Below, in pieces: positions 18,998-28,024 of a DNA stretch of 64,000 nt (its first letter is position 1; every line of letters begins with the position of its first letter). Under the pieces are notes generated by a model. The model did not search any database. It was not told the DNA's origin and saw nothing but the letters and a program-made list of their open reading frames with translations. Made by a program: the position numbers and the translations under genes. This DNA comes from Reclinomonas americana ATCC 50394. Lineage: Eukaryota > Jakobida > Jakobea > Jakobida. Location of the stretch: the NCBI GenBank assembly GCA_048213135.1, contig PS015009.1, positions 620,001-684,000 of the forward strand. Direction: 5' to 3'.

Positions 18998-19366
18998 ATG
19001 GTAGAAGGTAAAAGGCAGAAACAGGTAGCAGGACTGCTCAATAAGGAGTTGAGCGATATTTTCCAGCGGCTGGGCATCAGCATGATGGACGGTGGTATGG
19101 TATCCATCTCTTCGGTAAAAATCACCCCCGACCTGTACGAGGCCCGTATTTACCTGAGTTTCTTTAAAATTGAGGATTCAGTGGGGGCGCTGAAAAAGAT
19201 AGAGGAACGCACCTGGGAGATCAAGAAAGAGCTTACCGCAAGGGTACGCCACCAACTGCGCAGTATGCCCACCCTCACATTCTATATCGACGATACCCTG
19301 GATTACGTGGATAAAATTGAGCAGTTGTTCAAAGACATTAAAAAGGACGATAACAAAAGCCAATAG
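18998..19366 (+). CDS. rbfA: ribosome-binding factor A
   Basis: 122 residues, typical for RbfA, a KH-fold protein needed for 30S subunit maturation. It begins MVEGKRQKQVAGLLNKELSD and contains the conserved PDLYEARIYLSF strand and RHQLRSMPTLTFYIDDTLDY, which match the family. A near-consensus -7 box TAATTTTA lies at 18970-18977. The LolC/E-like gene follows after 26 bp and is probably co-transcribed. Confidence 0.94.
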   Translation: MVEGKRQKQVAGLLNKELSDIFQRLGISMMDGGMVSISSVKITPDLYEARIYLSFFKIEDSVGALKKIEERTWEIKKELTARVRHQLRSMPTLTFYIDDTLDYVDKIEQLFKDIKKDDNKSQ

Positions 19367-19392
19367 TCCCTTGCCGGGGGCATTACCTTAAC

Positions 19393-20613
19393 ATGTACCT
19401 ACGTTTTGCCTGGCGTTATTTTAAATCTAAGAAATCGGCCAACGCGATCAATATCATCGCCTGGGTAACGGTTGGCGTGATCGCTTTCGCCACCTGCTGC
19501 CAGGTGCTGGTGCTGAGTGTTTTCAACGGTTTCGAGGACCTGGTCAAATCGCTTTACTCCTCTTTTTATACGGATATCAAAGTCGTCCCCGCCAGGGGTA
19601 AGACCTTTACGTTACAGCCTTCGCAGATTGATGCCATCCATAAACAAGCCGGTATTGCCTATGCTTCGCTCATCGCTGAAGAAAAAGCCCTGCTTAAAAA
19701 TGGCGAAGCGCAAACCGTCATCTACCTGAAAGGGGTGGACGACGACTATGCCCGGGTAAGCGGTGTTCCGGAGAAAGTGACCCGTGGCAAATACTTCACC
19801 GGCACCCCCGACGCACCCACGCTGGTATCGGGTACGGGCATTCATAATGCGGCGGGCATGAGCCTTTCTCCGCTGGAGCCGGGAGACACACCAACTATCA
19901 TATTGCCCCGGAGAGGCATATCCGGCGCCGACCTGCTGGAATCCATCAGCGAAGGGCATGTGCAGCCGGCAGGCGTATTTGCCATACAGCAGGAATTTGA
20001 CGATAAATATGCCATCACCAATATTGGTTTTGTAAAAGCTCAACTGGGACTGGGTGCCGATGAATACAGCGCTGTTGAGATAAAACTGGCAGAAAAGGCC
20101 GATCCCAAACAGGTGCAAAAGGCCCTGCAATCCCTGCTGGGCAAAGAATACAACGTATTTACCCGGTACGAACAGAACCGTTCGCTGTACGCTACCATGC
20201 AGTTGGAAAAGCTGGCCATTTACGGGGTGTTCACCCTTATTCTTATCATTGTAGCGTTTAATATGGTGAGCGCCCTTACCATGCTGGTGCTGGAGAAGAA
20301 AAAAGACATCAGCGTATTGCAAAGCATGGGAGCCGGAAGGAGCATGATACTGAAGATATTTCTTTCAGAAGGCCTGTTATTGGGCGGAATCGGTTCCGTT
20401 ATTGGAATTGTACTGGCCACCATCATATGCCTGCTGCAACTGAAATTCAAACTCATCAAAATAGAAGGAGGGTCTTTCCTGCTGGATTATTTTCCCGTAA
20501 AAATGATGGCTTCCGACTTCCTCTTCGTTGCCCTTATCGCCGCCTTCATCGCTTTTGCCGCGGCCTGGTTTCCGGCCAGGAAGGCGTCCAGGCAAGTGTT
20601 TGAGTTAAGATAA
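19393..20613 (+). CDS. LolC/LolE-type ABC permease (FtsX/MacB fold)
   Basis: 406 residues. One membrane helix near the N-terminus (ANAINIIAWVTVGVIAFATC), a periplasmic MacB-like domain (about 50-270), then three helices in the FtsX permease domain, including EKKKDISVLQSMGAGRSMIL, the coupling loop typical of this family. It is likely the membrane part of a lipoprotein-releasing transporter that passes lipoproteins from the inner membrane to a carrier. No ATPase partner (LolD) lies next to it. It follows rbfA directly and ends before a bidirectional terminator. Confidence 0.9.
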   Translation: MYLRFAWRYFKSKKSANAINIIAWVTVGVIAFATCCQVLVLSVFNGFEDLVKSLYSSFYTDIKVVPARGKTFTLQPSQIDAIHKQAGIAYASLIAEEKALLKNGEAQTVIYLKGVDDDYARVSGVPEKVTRGKYFTGTPDAPTLVSGTGIHNAAGMSLSPLEPGDTPTIILPRRGISGADLLESISEGHVQPAGVFAIQQEFDDKYAITNIGFVKAQLGLGADEYSAVEIKLAEKADPKQVQKALQSLLGKEYNVFTRYEQNRSLYATMQLEKLAIYGVFTLILIIVAFNMVSALTMLVLEKKKDISVLQSMGAGRSMILKIFLSEGLLLGGIGSVIGIVLATIICLLQLKFKLIKIEGGSFLLDYFPVKMMASDFLFVALIAAFIAFAAAWFPARKASRQVFELR

Positions 20614-20660
20614 TTAAAGAATGAAGAATGAATTTACAACGATACTTTCTATAAAATAAA

Positions 20661-20690
20661 AATGAGCTCGTGATGTATCACGAGCTCATT
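20661..20690. terminator. bidirectional terminator
   Basis: Perfect 13-bp stem AATGAGCTCGTGA/TCACGAGCTCATT with a TGTA loop, between the converging LolE-like and transketolase genes. A-rich on the left and T-rich on the right. Confidence 0.85.
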
Positions 20691-20722
20691 CATTAATTCC
20701 TTCATTCTTTCATTTCTTAATT

Positions 20723-21556
20723 TTAATAGTCCCCCATCGTTTCCGGCAACTGCGCCAGTGCTTTCTGTAACTGTTCGTCATTGGGAGCAATACCATGCCA
20801 TTCGTGGCTGCCTTCCATGAAGTCCACACCTTTACCCATCACGGTCTTCATAAGAATAACAACCGGCACCCCTTTGCCCAGTTCAGCTTTGGCGGCATTC
20901 AGCCCGGCTACAACCGCATCCATATCGTTGCCGTCCATTTCCATCACTTTCCAGTTAAAGGCCTCGAATTTGGCTTTCAGGTCACGCAGGCCCATCACTT
21001 TATCGGTTGGCCCGTCAATCTGCTGCCCGTTATAATCAATGGTAGCGATGAGGTTATCTACCTTATGATGCGCCGCAAACATGATGGCTTCCCAGTTCTG
21101 TCCTTCATCCAGTTCACCATCGCCATGCAGGGAGAATACAATACGGTCGTCGTTATTCAATTTTTTAGCCATAGCCGCGCCGATGGCCACGCTCATACCC
21201 TGACCCAGGGAACCGCTGGCTACCCTTATACCGGGGAGATGCTCGTGCGTGGTAGGATGCCCCTGCAGGCGGCTGTTGATTTTACGGAAAGTGCTCAGTT
21301 CCTGTACAGGAAAATACCCACTGCGGGCGAGGGAGCTGTAGAATACCGGGGAAATATGGCCATTGCTGAGGAAGAAAACGTCTTCACCCACCCCGTCCAT
21401 ATGAAAATCGGGATTGTGTTTCATAATATCGAAATACAGGGCGGTAAAGTATTCCGTGCAGCCCAGGGATCCGCCCGGGTGGCCGCTTTGAACGGCATGT
21501 ACCATGCGAACGATATCCCTGCGGATCTGTGAAGCGATGTCTTTCAGGTTATTCAT
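20723..21556 (-). CDS. transketolase N-terminal subunit
   Basis: 277 residues, the TPP-binding half of a split transketolase, which moves two-carbon units in the pentose phosphate pathway. Motifs: HGGHPGGSLG-like SGHPGGSLGCTEYFTAL, and the TPP/Mg site HGDGELDEGQNWEA with the later DYNGQQIDG. The start is the ATG at 21556 (MNNLKDIASQIRRD) rather than the upstream frame. In many bacteria the C-terminal subunit gene follows directly; here the next gene is convergent, so the partner is not adjacent. It has its own clear promoter and terminator. Confidence 0.93.
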   Translation of the reverse strand: MNNLKDIASQIRRDIVRMVHAVQSGHPGGSLGCTEYFTALYFDIMKHNPDFHMDGVGEDVFFLSNGHISPVFYSSLARSGYFPVQELSTFRKINSRLQGHPTTHEHLPGIRVASGSLGQGMSVAIGAAMAKKLNNDDRIVFSLHGDGELDEGQNWEAIMFAAHHKVDNLIATIDYNGQQIDGPTDKVMGLRDLKAKFEAFNWKVMEMDGNDMDAVVAGLNAAKAELGKGVPVVILMKTVMGKGVDFMEGSHEWHGIAPNDEQLQKALAQLPETMGDY

Positions 21557-21635
21557 TTTGTGCTTTTCGTTTAATACCCGGATTATTATGTGCAACAGAC
21601 GCAGATACGGGCATTCCGGCCTGTTATTTGATGTG

Positions 21636-21667
21636 CAAACCTAGCTCAAAATCGACTGACAGGCAAA
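21636..21667 (-). promoter_or_regulatory. promoter of the transketolase subunit
   Basis: Minus strand: -33 TTTG (21664-21667), 20-nt spacer, -7 TAGGTTTG (21636-21643), 79 nt before the ATG. It is one of the best matches to the Bacteroidetes promoter in the window. The rest of the 340-bp divergent region (21557-21897) shows only the wecA-like promoter. Confidence 0.8.
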
Positions 21668-21855
21668 GGAAAATAGCAATTTAGCCCCCCACAGTTAATA
21701 ATAAGTTTATAATTTATGCGTTATTTGCGTACCAATATCGGGAAAAACCGTTTTCTCACGAAAATCTCTCCGGTATTATTGCTTTCAGGCAACTCTTTTA
21801 CCAAAAGTTATGTCTATAATATGGATTTAGGTTTTTATCCCTAGAACATATTTAA

Positions 21856-21863
21856 TACTTTTG
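21856..21863 (+). promoter_or_regulatory. -7 box for the WecA-like gene
   Basis: TACTTTTG, a perfect TAnnTTTG match 34 nt before the ATG. A T-rich GTTTTT lies at the -33 position (21831-21836). Confidence 0.65.
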
Positions 21864-21897
21864 CATCATATTTAGCGGTAGATTTTAATAATTCAGA

Positions 21898-23028
21898 ATG
21901 GACAACATACTACTTAGCGCAGCGCTGGCTTTTTTGATCACTTTCTTCGCCATCCCGGTTATCATCCAGGTAGCCAAGGATAAAAAATTATTTGACGAGC
22001 CCGATGAGCGCAAAGTACATAAAACCGTTATTCCAACCCTCGGTGGACTGGGTATTTTCGCCGGTTTCATTATCGCTACCTTAATGGGTGTTCCTTCAGG
22101 CATTACGTCTGAGTTACAATACTTTGCAGCTGCAGCCACTGTAATCTTCTTCCTGGGCATCAAGGATGACATTATGATTCTTTCGGCCAGTAAAAAGTTC
22201 ATAGGGCAGCTGATCGCCGCAGGCATCATCATCAAGTTCGGCGGTGTACAGCTTACCAATATGCACGGATTCCTGGGTATTTATGAGATCCCCCATATTG
22301 CAAGTATCCTGTTATCGATCTTCACTATTATCGTAATCACCAATTCTTTCAACCTGATCGACGGGGTAGATGGCCTGGCTGGCAGCCTGGGTATGCTAAC
22401 CACGCTGGTATTTGGTGTATACTTCTTTTATGCAGGCCAGCTTACTTACGCTGTAATGGCACTGGCACTGGCGGGCAGCACATTCGGCTTCCTGATCTAT
22501 AACTTCTCTCCTGCCAAAATATTCATGGGAGATACAGGTTCCTTATTACTGGGCCTGATCAATTCCATACTGGTGATCAAATTCATCAATGTAGCGGGTA
22601 ACCCGGCTTCCAACTTCCCGGTAGACGCGGCCCCTGCCATTGGTTTTGCCATCCTTATGATACCCCTGTTCGATACGCTCCGCGTGTTCGGCCTGCGTAT
22701 CCTCGACAGGCGCTCACCCTTCAGCCCCGACCGTACACATATCCATCATTTCCTGCTTGACCTGGGACTGAGCCACCGCCGGGTAACCCTTACCTGCGTT
22801 GCGCTGAATATCGGCTTCATTGTAATGGCCTTTTTCCTGCGTCATATGGGTACTACCCCCGTATTGGGCATATTGCTCTGCTCCGCGTTTATCTGTATCG
22901 GCGCCATCTATTACAGCCGTCCAAGGCCAAAAGTGGTCACTGCAGACAAGGAGCTCTCCAATACCGTGATCAAATCGCACAAGATCCTCAAACTGGCGTC
23001 TTCACCTGAACCTGTAGAAGCAGAGTAA
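21898..23028 (+). CDS. WecA/MraY-family polyprenyl-phosphate sugar-1-phosphate transferase
   Basis: 376 residues with about eleven membrane helices. It transfers a sugar-1-phosphate, usually GlcNAc-1-P, from a UDP-sugar to undecaprenyl phosphate and so starts a surface polysaccharide. Family motifs: PDERKVHKTVIPTLGGLGIF, the catalytic Asp pair region FFLGIKDDI, NSFNLIDGVDGLAGSLG, NFSPAKIFMGDTGS and the basic loop DRRSPFSPDRTHIHHFLLDL. The HIHH loop favours WecA/TagO-like enzymes over MraY. It is monocistronic. Confidence 0.92.
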   Translation: MDNILLSAALAFLITFFAIPVIIQVAKDKKLFDEPDERKVHKTVIPTLGGLGIFAGFIIATLMGVPSGITSELQYFAAAATVIFFLGIKDDIMILSASKKFIGQLIAAGIIIKFGGVQLTNMHGFLGIYEIPHIASILLSIFTIIVITNSFNLIDGVDGLAGSLGMLTTLVFGVYFFYAGQLTYAVMALALAGSTFGFLIYNFSPAKIFMGDTGSLLLGLINSILVIKFINVAGNPASNFPVDAAPAIGFAILMIPLFDTLRVFGLRILDRRSPFSPDRTHIHHFLLDLGLSHRRVTLTCVALNIGFIVMAFFLRHMGTTPVLGILLCSAFICIGAIYYSRPRPKVVTADKELSNTVIKSHKILKLASSPEPVEAE

Positions 23029-23116
23029 TCTTCCATCCGGCAGTTGTTTTCCCTGGTTTTATCGTTTTATTTTTACGGTACACACCCCCGTTCCTGTAAG
23101 TGACGGTTCTTTTTTA

Positions 23117-23124
23117 TAGATTTG
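23117..23124 (+). promoter_or_regulatory. -7 box of the frr promoter
   Basis: TAGATTTG, a perfect TAnnTTTG match 24 nt before the frr ATG at 23149. Codons upstream of that ATG overlap the box. Confidence 0.65.
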
Positions 23125-23148
23125 CAGGCAATTAATACAAAACAGGTT

Positions 23149-23712
23149 ATGTCAGACGAAGTCAATAAAATATTATCGGATACCCAAAGCAATATGAGCA
23201 AGGCCATCGGTCACCTGGAAGCGGAACTGGTGAAGATCCGTGCAGGAAAGGCCAATCCCGCCATGCTGGACGGCATAACAGCAGATTATTATGGCAGCCC
23301 TACGCCTATTAACCAGGTGGCGAATGTTACCGTGCTGGACGCCCGTACCATATCGGTACAGCCCTGGGAAAAAAATATGCTGCAGCCTATTGAAAGGGCG
23401 ATCATTATGGCCAATATCGGCATCAATCCGCAGAACGATGGTGTGATCATCCGCCTGTTCCTGCCCCCGCTCACAGAAGAGCGCAGGAAAGAACTGGTGA
23501 AAAGGTGCAACGGCGAAGGCGAACACAGCAAAGTAGCCATACGCAATATCAGGCGTGACGCTATTGAGTCGATCAAAAAATTACAGAAAGACGGCCTCAG
23601 CGAAGATGCCGGAAAAGACGCGGAAAAAGATATACAGGAGACTACAGATAAATACATCGCACTGGTGGAAAAACACCTCACCGCAAAGGAAAAAGAAATT
23701 ATGGCGGTTTAG
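23149..23712 (+). CDS. frr: ribosome recycling factor
   Basis: 187 residues, the normal length. The protein splits post-termination ribosomes together with EF-G. Signatures: MSKAIGHLEAELVKIRAGKA, YYGSPTPINQVANVTV, ISVQPWEKNMLQPIERAI and PPLTEERRKELVKRC. The frame is open from 23122, but that start lies at the -7 box, so ATG 23149 is used. In many bacteria frr follows pyrH; pyrH is not next to it here. Confidence 0.96.
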   Translation: MSDEVNKILSDTQSNMSKAIGHLEAELVKIRAGKANPAMLDGITADYYGSPTPINQVANVTVLDARTISVQPWEKNMLQPIERAIIMANIGINPQNDGVIIRLFLPPLTEERRKELVKRCNGEGEHSKVAIRNIRRDAIESIKKLQKDGLSEDAGKDAEKDIQETTDKYIALVEKHLTAKEKEIMAV

Positions 23713-23780
23713 AAATGAGCGGGTCTGCGATCGTATCTGCTTAAGAAATAATTCCCGGAGAGAAACCTCAAATATTTACC

Positions 23781-24683
23781 ATGCAGTCTTCAGCCAGGGA
23801 AACATGGTTCTTGTTGTGCTCTATCCCCTTTTATATGATACTGATCGGGGCTGAGATCGTCTTAAGCAACTGGAAACACCGTCCTTACTACTCCCTGAAA
23901 GATACCATTCAGAATGTTTACCTGTCGGCCCTCAATGCCGCACTGGACGTTTTTTTACGCTGGCTGTTCTATGTTGGTGTGCTGGTGTGGTGTTATAACC
24001 ATCATTTTATTTCCATCAGCAATCCCCTCCTTTACTGGCTGGCCCTTTTCCTGCTGGAAGATTTCGCCTTTTATATCGAGCACCGGGTAGAACATTTTTG
24101 CCGTTTGTTCTGGGCGGTACATGTTACCCATCATTCATCGGAAGCCTTTAACCTTACCACGGGTTTCCGCTCTTCGGTATTGCAGCCGGTATACCGGTTC
24201 ATTTACCTGGCGCCGCTTGCCTTTTTGGGTTTTCACCCGCTCGACATTGTATTTATGTATTCCGCTACGCAAACCTACGGTATACTGGTGCATACCCAGT
24301 ACATCAGGAAAATGCCCCGCTGGTTTGAAACCATATTTGTAAGTCCCAGCCATCACCGCGTACACCACGCCAGCAATACCATTTACCTCGACAGGAATAT
24401 GGGCATGTGCCTCATCATCTGGGACAAATGGTTTGGTACTTTCCAGCAAGAACTGGATCATGAACCGGTAAAGTTCGGACTGGCCAAATCGATCCCTTCA
24501 ACACAGAATCCTTTCACTATAATTTTTCACGAGTGGTTGTCCATCGGTAAAGACATGAAAAAAAAGGCCCCTTTCTCTACTCGCCTTAAGTACCTGCTGA
24601 TGCCTCCCGGATGGAGTCATGACGGCACCACTCAAACTGCCCGGCAGATGCGGCGGGAATTACAATTAAAAAATAAAAACTGA
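23781..24683 (+). CDS. sterol desaturase / fatty acid hydroxylase-family membrane protein
   Basis: 300 residues with about four or five membrane helices and the eight-histidine di-iron pattern: HRVEHFCRLFWAVHVTHHSS (near 100-120), HTQY (near 170) and SPSHHRVHHASN (near 186-197). The family hydroxylates or desaturates lipids using O2; the lipid is unknown. The stop overlaps the next ATG by one base (TGATG), so a serine protease is translationally coupled to it. It follows frr by 68 bp. Confidence 0.92.
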   Translation: MQSSARETWFLLCSIPFYMILIGAEIVLSNWKHRPYYSLKDTIQNVYLSALNAALDVFLRWLFYVGVLVWCYNHHFISISNPLLYWLALFLLEDFAFYIEHRVEHFCRLFWAVHVTHHSSEAFNLTTGFRSSVLQPVYRFIYLAPLAFLGFHPLDIVFMYSATQTYGILVHTQYIRKMPRWFETIFVSPSHHRVHHASNTIYLDRNMGMCLIIWDKWFGTFQQELDHEPVKFGLAKSIPSTQNPFTIIFHEWLSIGKDMKKKAPFSTRLKYLLMPPGWSHDGTTQTARQMRRELQLKNKN

Positions 24684-25570
24684 TGTTCCAGGAAGCTATT
24701 ACCCGGGTATTGCAATATACCCGACCATTACACACCATATCCCGTACTTACGGCGGACTGGTATTGCCCGGCACTTCCACTTTCTTTTTCGTGAATGATG
24801 AAGGTGTGGCCATCACCTGCAAACACGTGGTGGATATGATTCAGGGGTCAGACCCCGTTAATAACGCCTATGCAAAATTTATCCAGGAACGCTCCGGAAT
24901 TCCGAATGACCAGAAATTTAAAAGGAACCTGCAGGGCCTGGAGTTGAAATACAGGTACAACAAGGATTCCATCGTACAGCTTAAACACAGTTTCCTCAAC
25001 AGCTTCGATCGCATTGACGGGTTTACCTGTCATACCCACCCTTACCTCGACCTGGCCATTATAGAGTTCAATGGATTCAGCCAGAAATTTTATAATAACC
25101 ATGCCGTATTTGTAAAGGACAGCAGCACTATACAACAGGGCAAATCACTTTGCCGCATCGGTTTTCCTTTCCCCGAGTTCAATAACTTCAGGCACAACCC
25201 GCAGACTGACGATATTGAGTGGACCAATACCGGCAACCCCAACTCTCCTTCTTTTCCTATAGATGGTATTGTTACCCGGTTTGTTGGCGACCCTAACGGC
25301 AATGGTATTACAGGAATTGAAATGAGCACACCCGGTTTACGCGGGCAAAGCGGCGGACCACTATTTGATTCTGCGGGACTGGTGTATGGTATGCAGTTTG
25401 CCACCAATCACCTTCACCTGGGTTTCGATATCCGCGACCTGGAGATCATCAGCAACGGAAAAAGGGAGAAAGTAAGCAACAACCCCTTCCTGCATGTGGG
25501 TATTTCCGTTCACGTGGATAAGATCAAGGAATTTTTACGGGAGAAGAATATCCGGTTTACAGAAGCCTGA
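24683..25570 (+). CDS. trypsin-like serine protease without a signal peptide
   Basis: 295 residues with a complete chymotrypsin-fold triad: His48 in ITCKHVVD, Asp in YLDLAIIEF (near 120) and Ser in GLRGQSGGPLFD (near 222). It lacks a signal peptide, a membrane anchor and a PDZ domain, so it is probably cytoplasmic or acts at the inner face of the membrane. Its ATG overlaps the stop of the lipid hydroxylase. Substrate and any functional link to the hydroxylase are unknown. Convergent with the EamA gene (11 bp apart). Confidence 0.88.
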   Translation: MFQEAITRVLQYTRPLHTISRTYGGLVLPGTSTFFFVNDEGVAITCKHVVDMIQGSDPVNNAYAKFIQERSGIPNDQKFKRNLQGLELKYRYNKDSIVQLKHSFLNSFDRIDGFTCHTHPYLDLAIIEFNGFSQKFYNNHAVFVKDSSTIQQGKSLCRIGFPFPEFNNFRHNPQTDDIEWTNTGNPNSPSFPIDGIVTRFVGDPNGNGITGIEMSTPGLRGQSGGPLFDSAGLVYGMQFATNHLHLGFDIRDLEIISNGKREKVSNNPFLHVGISVHVDKIKEFLREKNIRFTEA

Positions 25571-25581
25571 TGAATGCGAAA

Positions 25582-26460
25582 TCAGGTAGCCCTTTTTCTG
25601 TTGGCGATGTATACACCCAGCAGGATAATGACCAGGCAAACACCCTGTTTCCAGCCCACTTCATCGCCATACCACAGTCCCCACAGGTTGGCCACAATGG
25701 GGATGCCATAGGTGACCATGGAAGAAAATACAGCGCCCGCTCTTTTTATGAGGATATAAAAAATGATGGAAGCGATGGCCGTTCCGCCAATGCCCAGCAT
25801 AGCGGCATGCCCTGTGGAATACAGTATGTCCCTGCTGCCGAGCGGCAGGTTAAAGTACCCGGTGCAGAACAATACAATAGCTGCGGGAATGGCATTCAGC
25901 GACAACGCGATGGAAGCGATGGGCAATGACCCGATATCTTTCAGGTGCCGGTACACCATGTTTACATTCAAACCATAACAAATCGTCGCGATCACCACAT
26001 AAGCCACGAACAGCAGGTTGTCGGGCTTTTCAAAATGCCCCTTGCTGAATAACAGCAATATACTTCCCGACAAAGCGATACATATACCCAGTACTTTATT
26101 GACCGGGGTATGCATGGCAAAGAAAAGCGCACCTGTTATGATCACGAAAATGGGCGTAAGAGAATTGAGTGTTCCTGTAAGAGCGCCATCGATACCTTCT
26201 TCAGCCGCACAGAAAAGAAAGGCGGGCAAAAGGCTGCCGAGCACACCCGAAAGAAAAATAACAGGTATCTTTTTCGCCGGCACCAGCGGCAGGAACCGGA
26301 TGGCCCAGGGCAACAGGACAATACCTGCAAAAACAATGCGGAGTGATGCTACCTGGTAAGCGTTCAGGTGCAGCAGGCCTTCCTTCATCATGATGAAACT
26401 GCTGCCCCAGATGAAGGAGAGCAGGATAAAGATCAGCCAGCTGAGAAAGTCGCGGTTCAA
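25582..26460 (-). CDS. EamA-family (drug/metabolite) transporter
   Basis: 292 residues with ten predicted membrane helices in two repeated EamA halves (FILLSFIWGSSFIMMKEG in the first, AMLGIGGTAIASIIFYILIK in the second). It probably exports small metabolites or drugs; the substrate is not known. The start must be the TTG at 26460, because the first internal ATG (residues 24-25) would cut away the first helix. It stands alone. Confidence 0.87.
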   Translation of the reverse strand: MNRDFLSWLIFILLSFIWGSSFIMMKEGLLHLNAYQVASLRIVFAGIVLLPWAIRFLPLVPAKKIPVIFLSGVLGSLLPAFLFCAAEEGIDGALTGTLNSLTPIFVIITGALFFAMHTPVNKVLGICIALSGSILLLFSKGHFEKPDNLLFVAYVVIATICYGLNVNMVYRHLKDIGSLPIASIALSLNAIPAAIVLFCTGYFNLPLGSRDILYSTGHAAMLGIGGTAIASIIFYILIKRAGAVFSSMVTYGIPIVANLWGLWYGDEVGWKQGVCLVIILLGVYIANRKRAT

Positions 26461-26576
26461 ATTGTAAAGAATTGCGGCGAAGTTCTTTTATTTCGCCCGT
26501 AAAAAAATAAGGAAAACGAAAAATGTTTATAAAAACTAATATTCATCACACCTATTGCCTGCACTATAAATAATCA

Positions 26577-26594
26577 TTACTTTTAAAAAAGTAA
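26577..26594. promoter_or_regulatory. perfect palindrome upstream of mscL
   Basis: TTACTTTT-AA-AAAAGTAA, 8+8 with a 2-nt centre, ending 42 bp before the mscL ATG. It contains TACTTTTA, one base off the -7 consensus, so an operator overlapping a promoter is possible. Confidence 0.45.
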
Positions 26595-26636
26595 CCTCTA
26601 TCTAAGGAATATTTTTTAACCTTAAAACACAGAACT

Positions 26637-27041
26637 ATGGGATTTTTCAAGGAGTTTAAAGACTTTGCCATGAAAGGCAACCTGGTGGATATTGCTGTTG
26701 CGTTTGTTATGGGCGGCGCGTTTGGCAAAGTAGTGTCCTCATTTACCGATGGCATCGTTTCACCGCTTATTGGCATGCTGGGCGGCGCCGATCTCAGTAA
26801 GAGCGTTTGGACGATCAGGGAAGCCGTAACGGACGCCTCCGGCAAAGTGGTTACGGAAGCGATTGCGATCAAATACGGCGACTTCCTGTCGGCGATCATC
26901 AACTTCATTATTGTGGCTTTTGTTATGTTCCTGGTGATCAAAGGCATCAACCGCATGAAGAAAAAAGAGGCCGAAGCCCCTGCCGGACCGTCTTCCACAG
27001 ACCAGCTTTTGATGGAGATCAGGGATGCCCTGAAAAAATAA
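26637..27041 (+). CDS. mscL: large-conductance mechanosensitive channel
   Basis: 134 residues, normal for MscL, the emergency pore opened by membrane tension after osmotic downshock. It has the amphipathic start MGFFKEFKDFAMKGN, TM1 with the pore-lining LVDIAVAFVMGGAFGKVVSS, a short periplasmic loop, TM2 (LSAIINFIIVAFVMFLVIKG), and the cytoplasmic helix after a charged linker. A strong terminator follows. A palindrome and a weak -7 box precede it. Confidence 0.96.
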   Translation: MGFFKEFKDFAMKGNLVDIAVAFVMGGAFGKVVSSFTDGIVSPLIGMLGGADLSKSVWTIREAVTDASGKVVTEAIAIKYGDFLSAIINFIIVAFVMFLVIKGINRMKKKEAEAPAGPSSTDQLLMEIRDALKK

Positions 27042-27066
27042 TTGTTTTCCCTTACAACCCTTTCGC

Positions 27067-27103
27067 AGCATTGTTTGTCTATACAACAAACAATGCTTTT
27101 TTT
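27067..27103 (+). terminator. mscL terminator
   Basis: Perfect 12-bp stem AGCATTGTTTGT/ACAAACAATGCT with a 7-nt loop, followed by a run of Ts. It separates mscL from the DUF3078 gene 20 bp later. Confidence 0.9.
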
Positions 27104-27123
27104 ATTCACATAAACCCTCTGCA

Positions 27124-28020
27124 ATGAAGAAGATCATTCTCACCGCTATGGCCCTGCTGGGCTTCTATTGCAATTATGCCCAGGATGCCACCGTAAAAGA
27201 CCTGCAAAAATCAGCCAGTAAAGAAGGCAAAGAGCAGGAAAAAGACGGCTGGTACCACAACGGCACATTTATTTTTAACCTCAACCAGGGAGCGTTGCGC
27301 AACTGGGCAGCCGGCGGCGAAGAAAACACCCTGGGTATTAACAGCGTTTTTAATTTCAACATCGGGCTTAAACGCGGTAAACACACCTGGGATAATTATA
27401 TTGACCTGGCCCTGGGTTTTCAGAACGCGACAAGCTACCGCCGTTTTCGCAAGACAGATGACCGTATTGATCTGACCACCAAATACGGCTACCGCCTGGC
27501 ACCCAAATGGTATGCCGCCTTCCTCGCCAATTTCAACAGCCAGTCGCTGCCCGGTTATGAATATACCGACACCACCGATACCAAAATATCCAACTTCCTG
27601 GCACCCGGTAAAGTACTGTTGTCGCTGGGTTTCGACTTCAGGCCCAACAAAGACCTGTCGGTTTTTATATCCCCCATCACTACCCGGTGGATACTGAAAA
27701 AAGACAATGATTTTTACCCGGTCGATAAGTTCGGTGTACCTGCTTACAGCCGTTCCTATAACGAGGTAGGCGCCTACCTTACCGCCAAGTATACCAAAGC
27801 CATCACCAAGTGGGCTACGTATACCGGCCGGCTCGACCTGTTCAGCAATTACCGCCGCAACCCGCAGAACGTGGACCTGTTCTTCACCAACCTGCTGAGC
27901 ATGAAGTTCAACAAATGGTTGGGTACTAACATCAGTGTAGACATGATCTATGACGACGACGTAATACAGAAACTCCAGCTGAAAGAGATACTCGGCATTG
28001 GCGTTACCCTGAAACTGTAA
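27124..28020 (+). CDS. DUF3078 outer-membrane beta-barrel-like protein
   Basis: 298 residues with a signal peptide (MKKIILTAMALLGFYCNYAQ). The pattern WYHNGTFIFNLNQGALRNWA, GGEENTLGINSVFNFN and alternating beta strands ending in a hydrophobic strand (LGIGVTLKL) match DUF3078, a Bacteroidota family thought to form an outer-membrane barrel. The exact role is unknown. It ends 4 bp before a convergent gene. Confidence 0.88.
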   Translation: MKKIILTAMALLGFYCNYAQDATVKDLQKSASKEGKEQEKDGWYHNGTFIFNLNQGALRNWAAGGEENTLGINSVFNFNIGLKRGKHTWDNYIDLALGFQNATSYRRFRKTDDRIDLTTKYGYRLAPKWYAAFLANFNSQSLPGYEYTDTTDTKISNFLAPGKVLLSLGFDFRPNKDLSVFISPITTRWILKKDNDFYPVDKFGVPAYSRSYNEVGAYLTAKYTKAITKWATYTGRLDLFSNYRRNPQNVDLFFTNLLSMKFNKWLGTNISVDMIYDDDVIQKLQLKEILGIGVTLKL

Positions 28021-28024
28021 CGGA

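Noticed and set aside
20723-21556. DXS-like or dehydrogenase E1 identity for the TPP enzyme
   Set aside because: The SGHPGGSLG and HGDGELDEGQNWEA motifs and the short length fit a transketolase N-terminal subunit.
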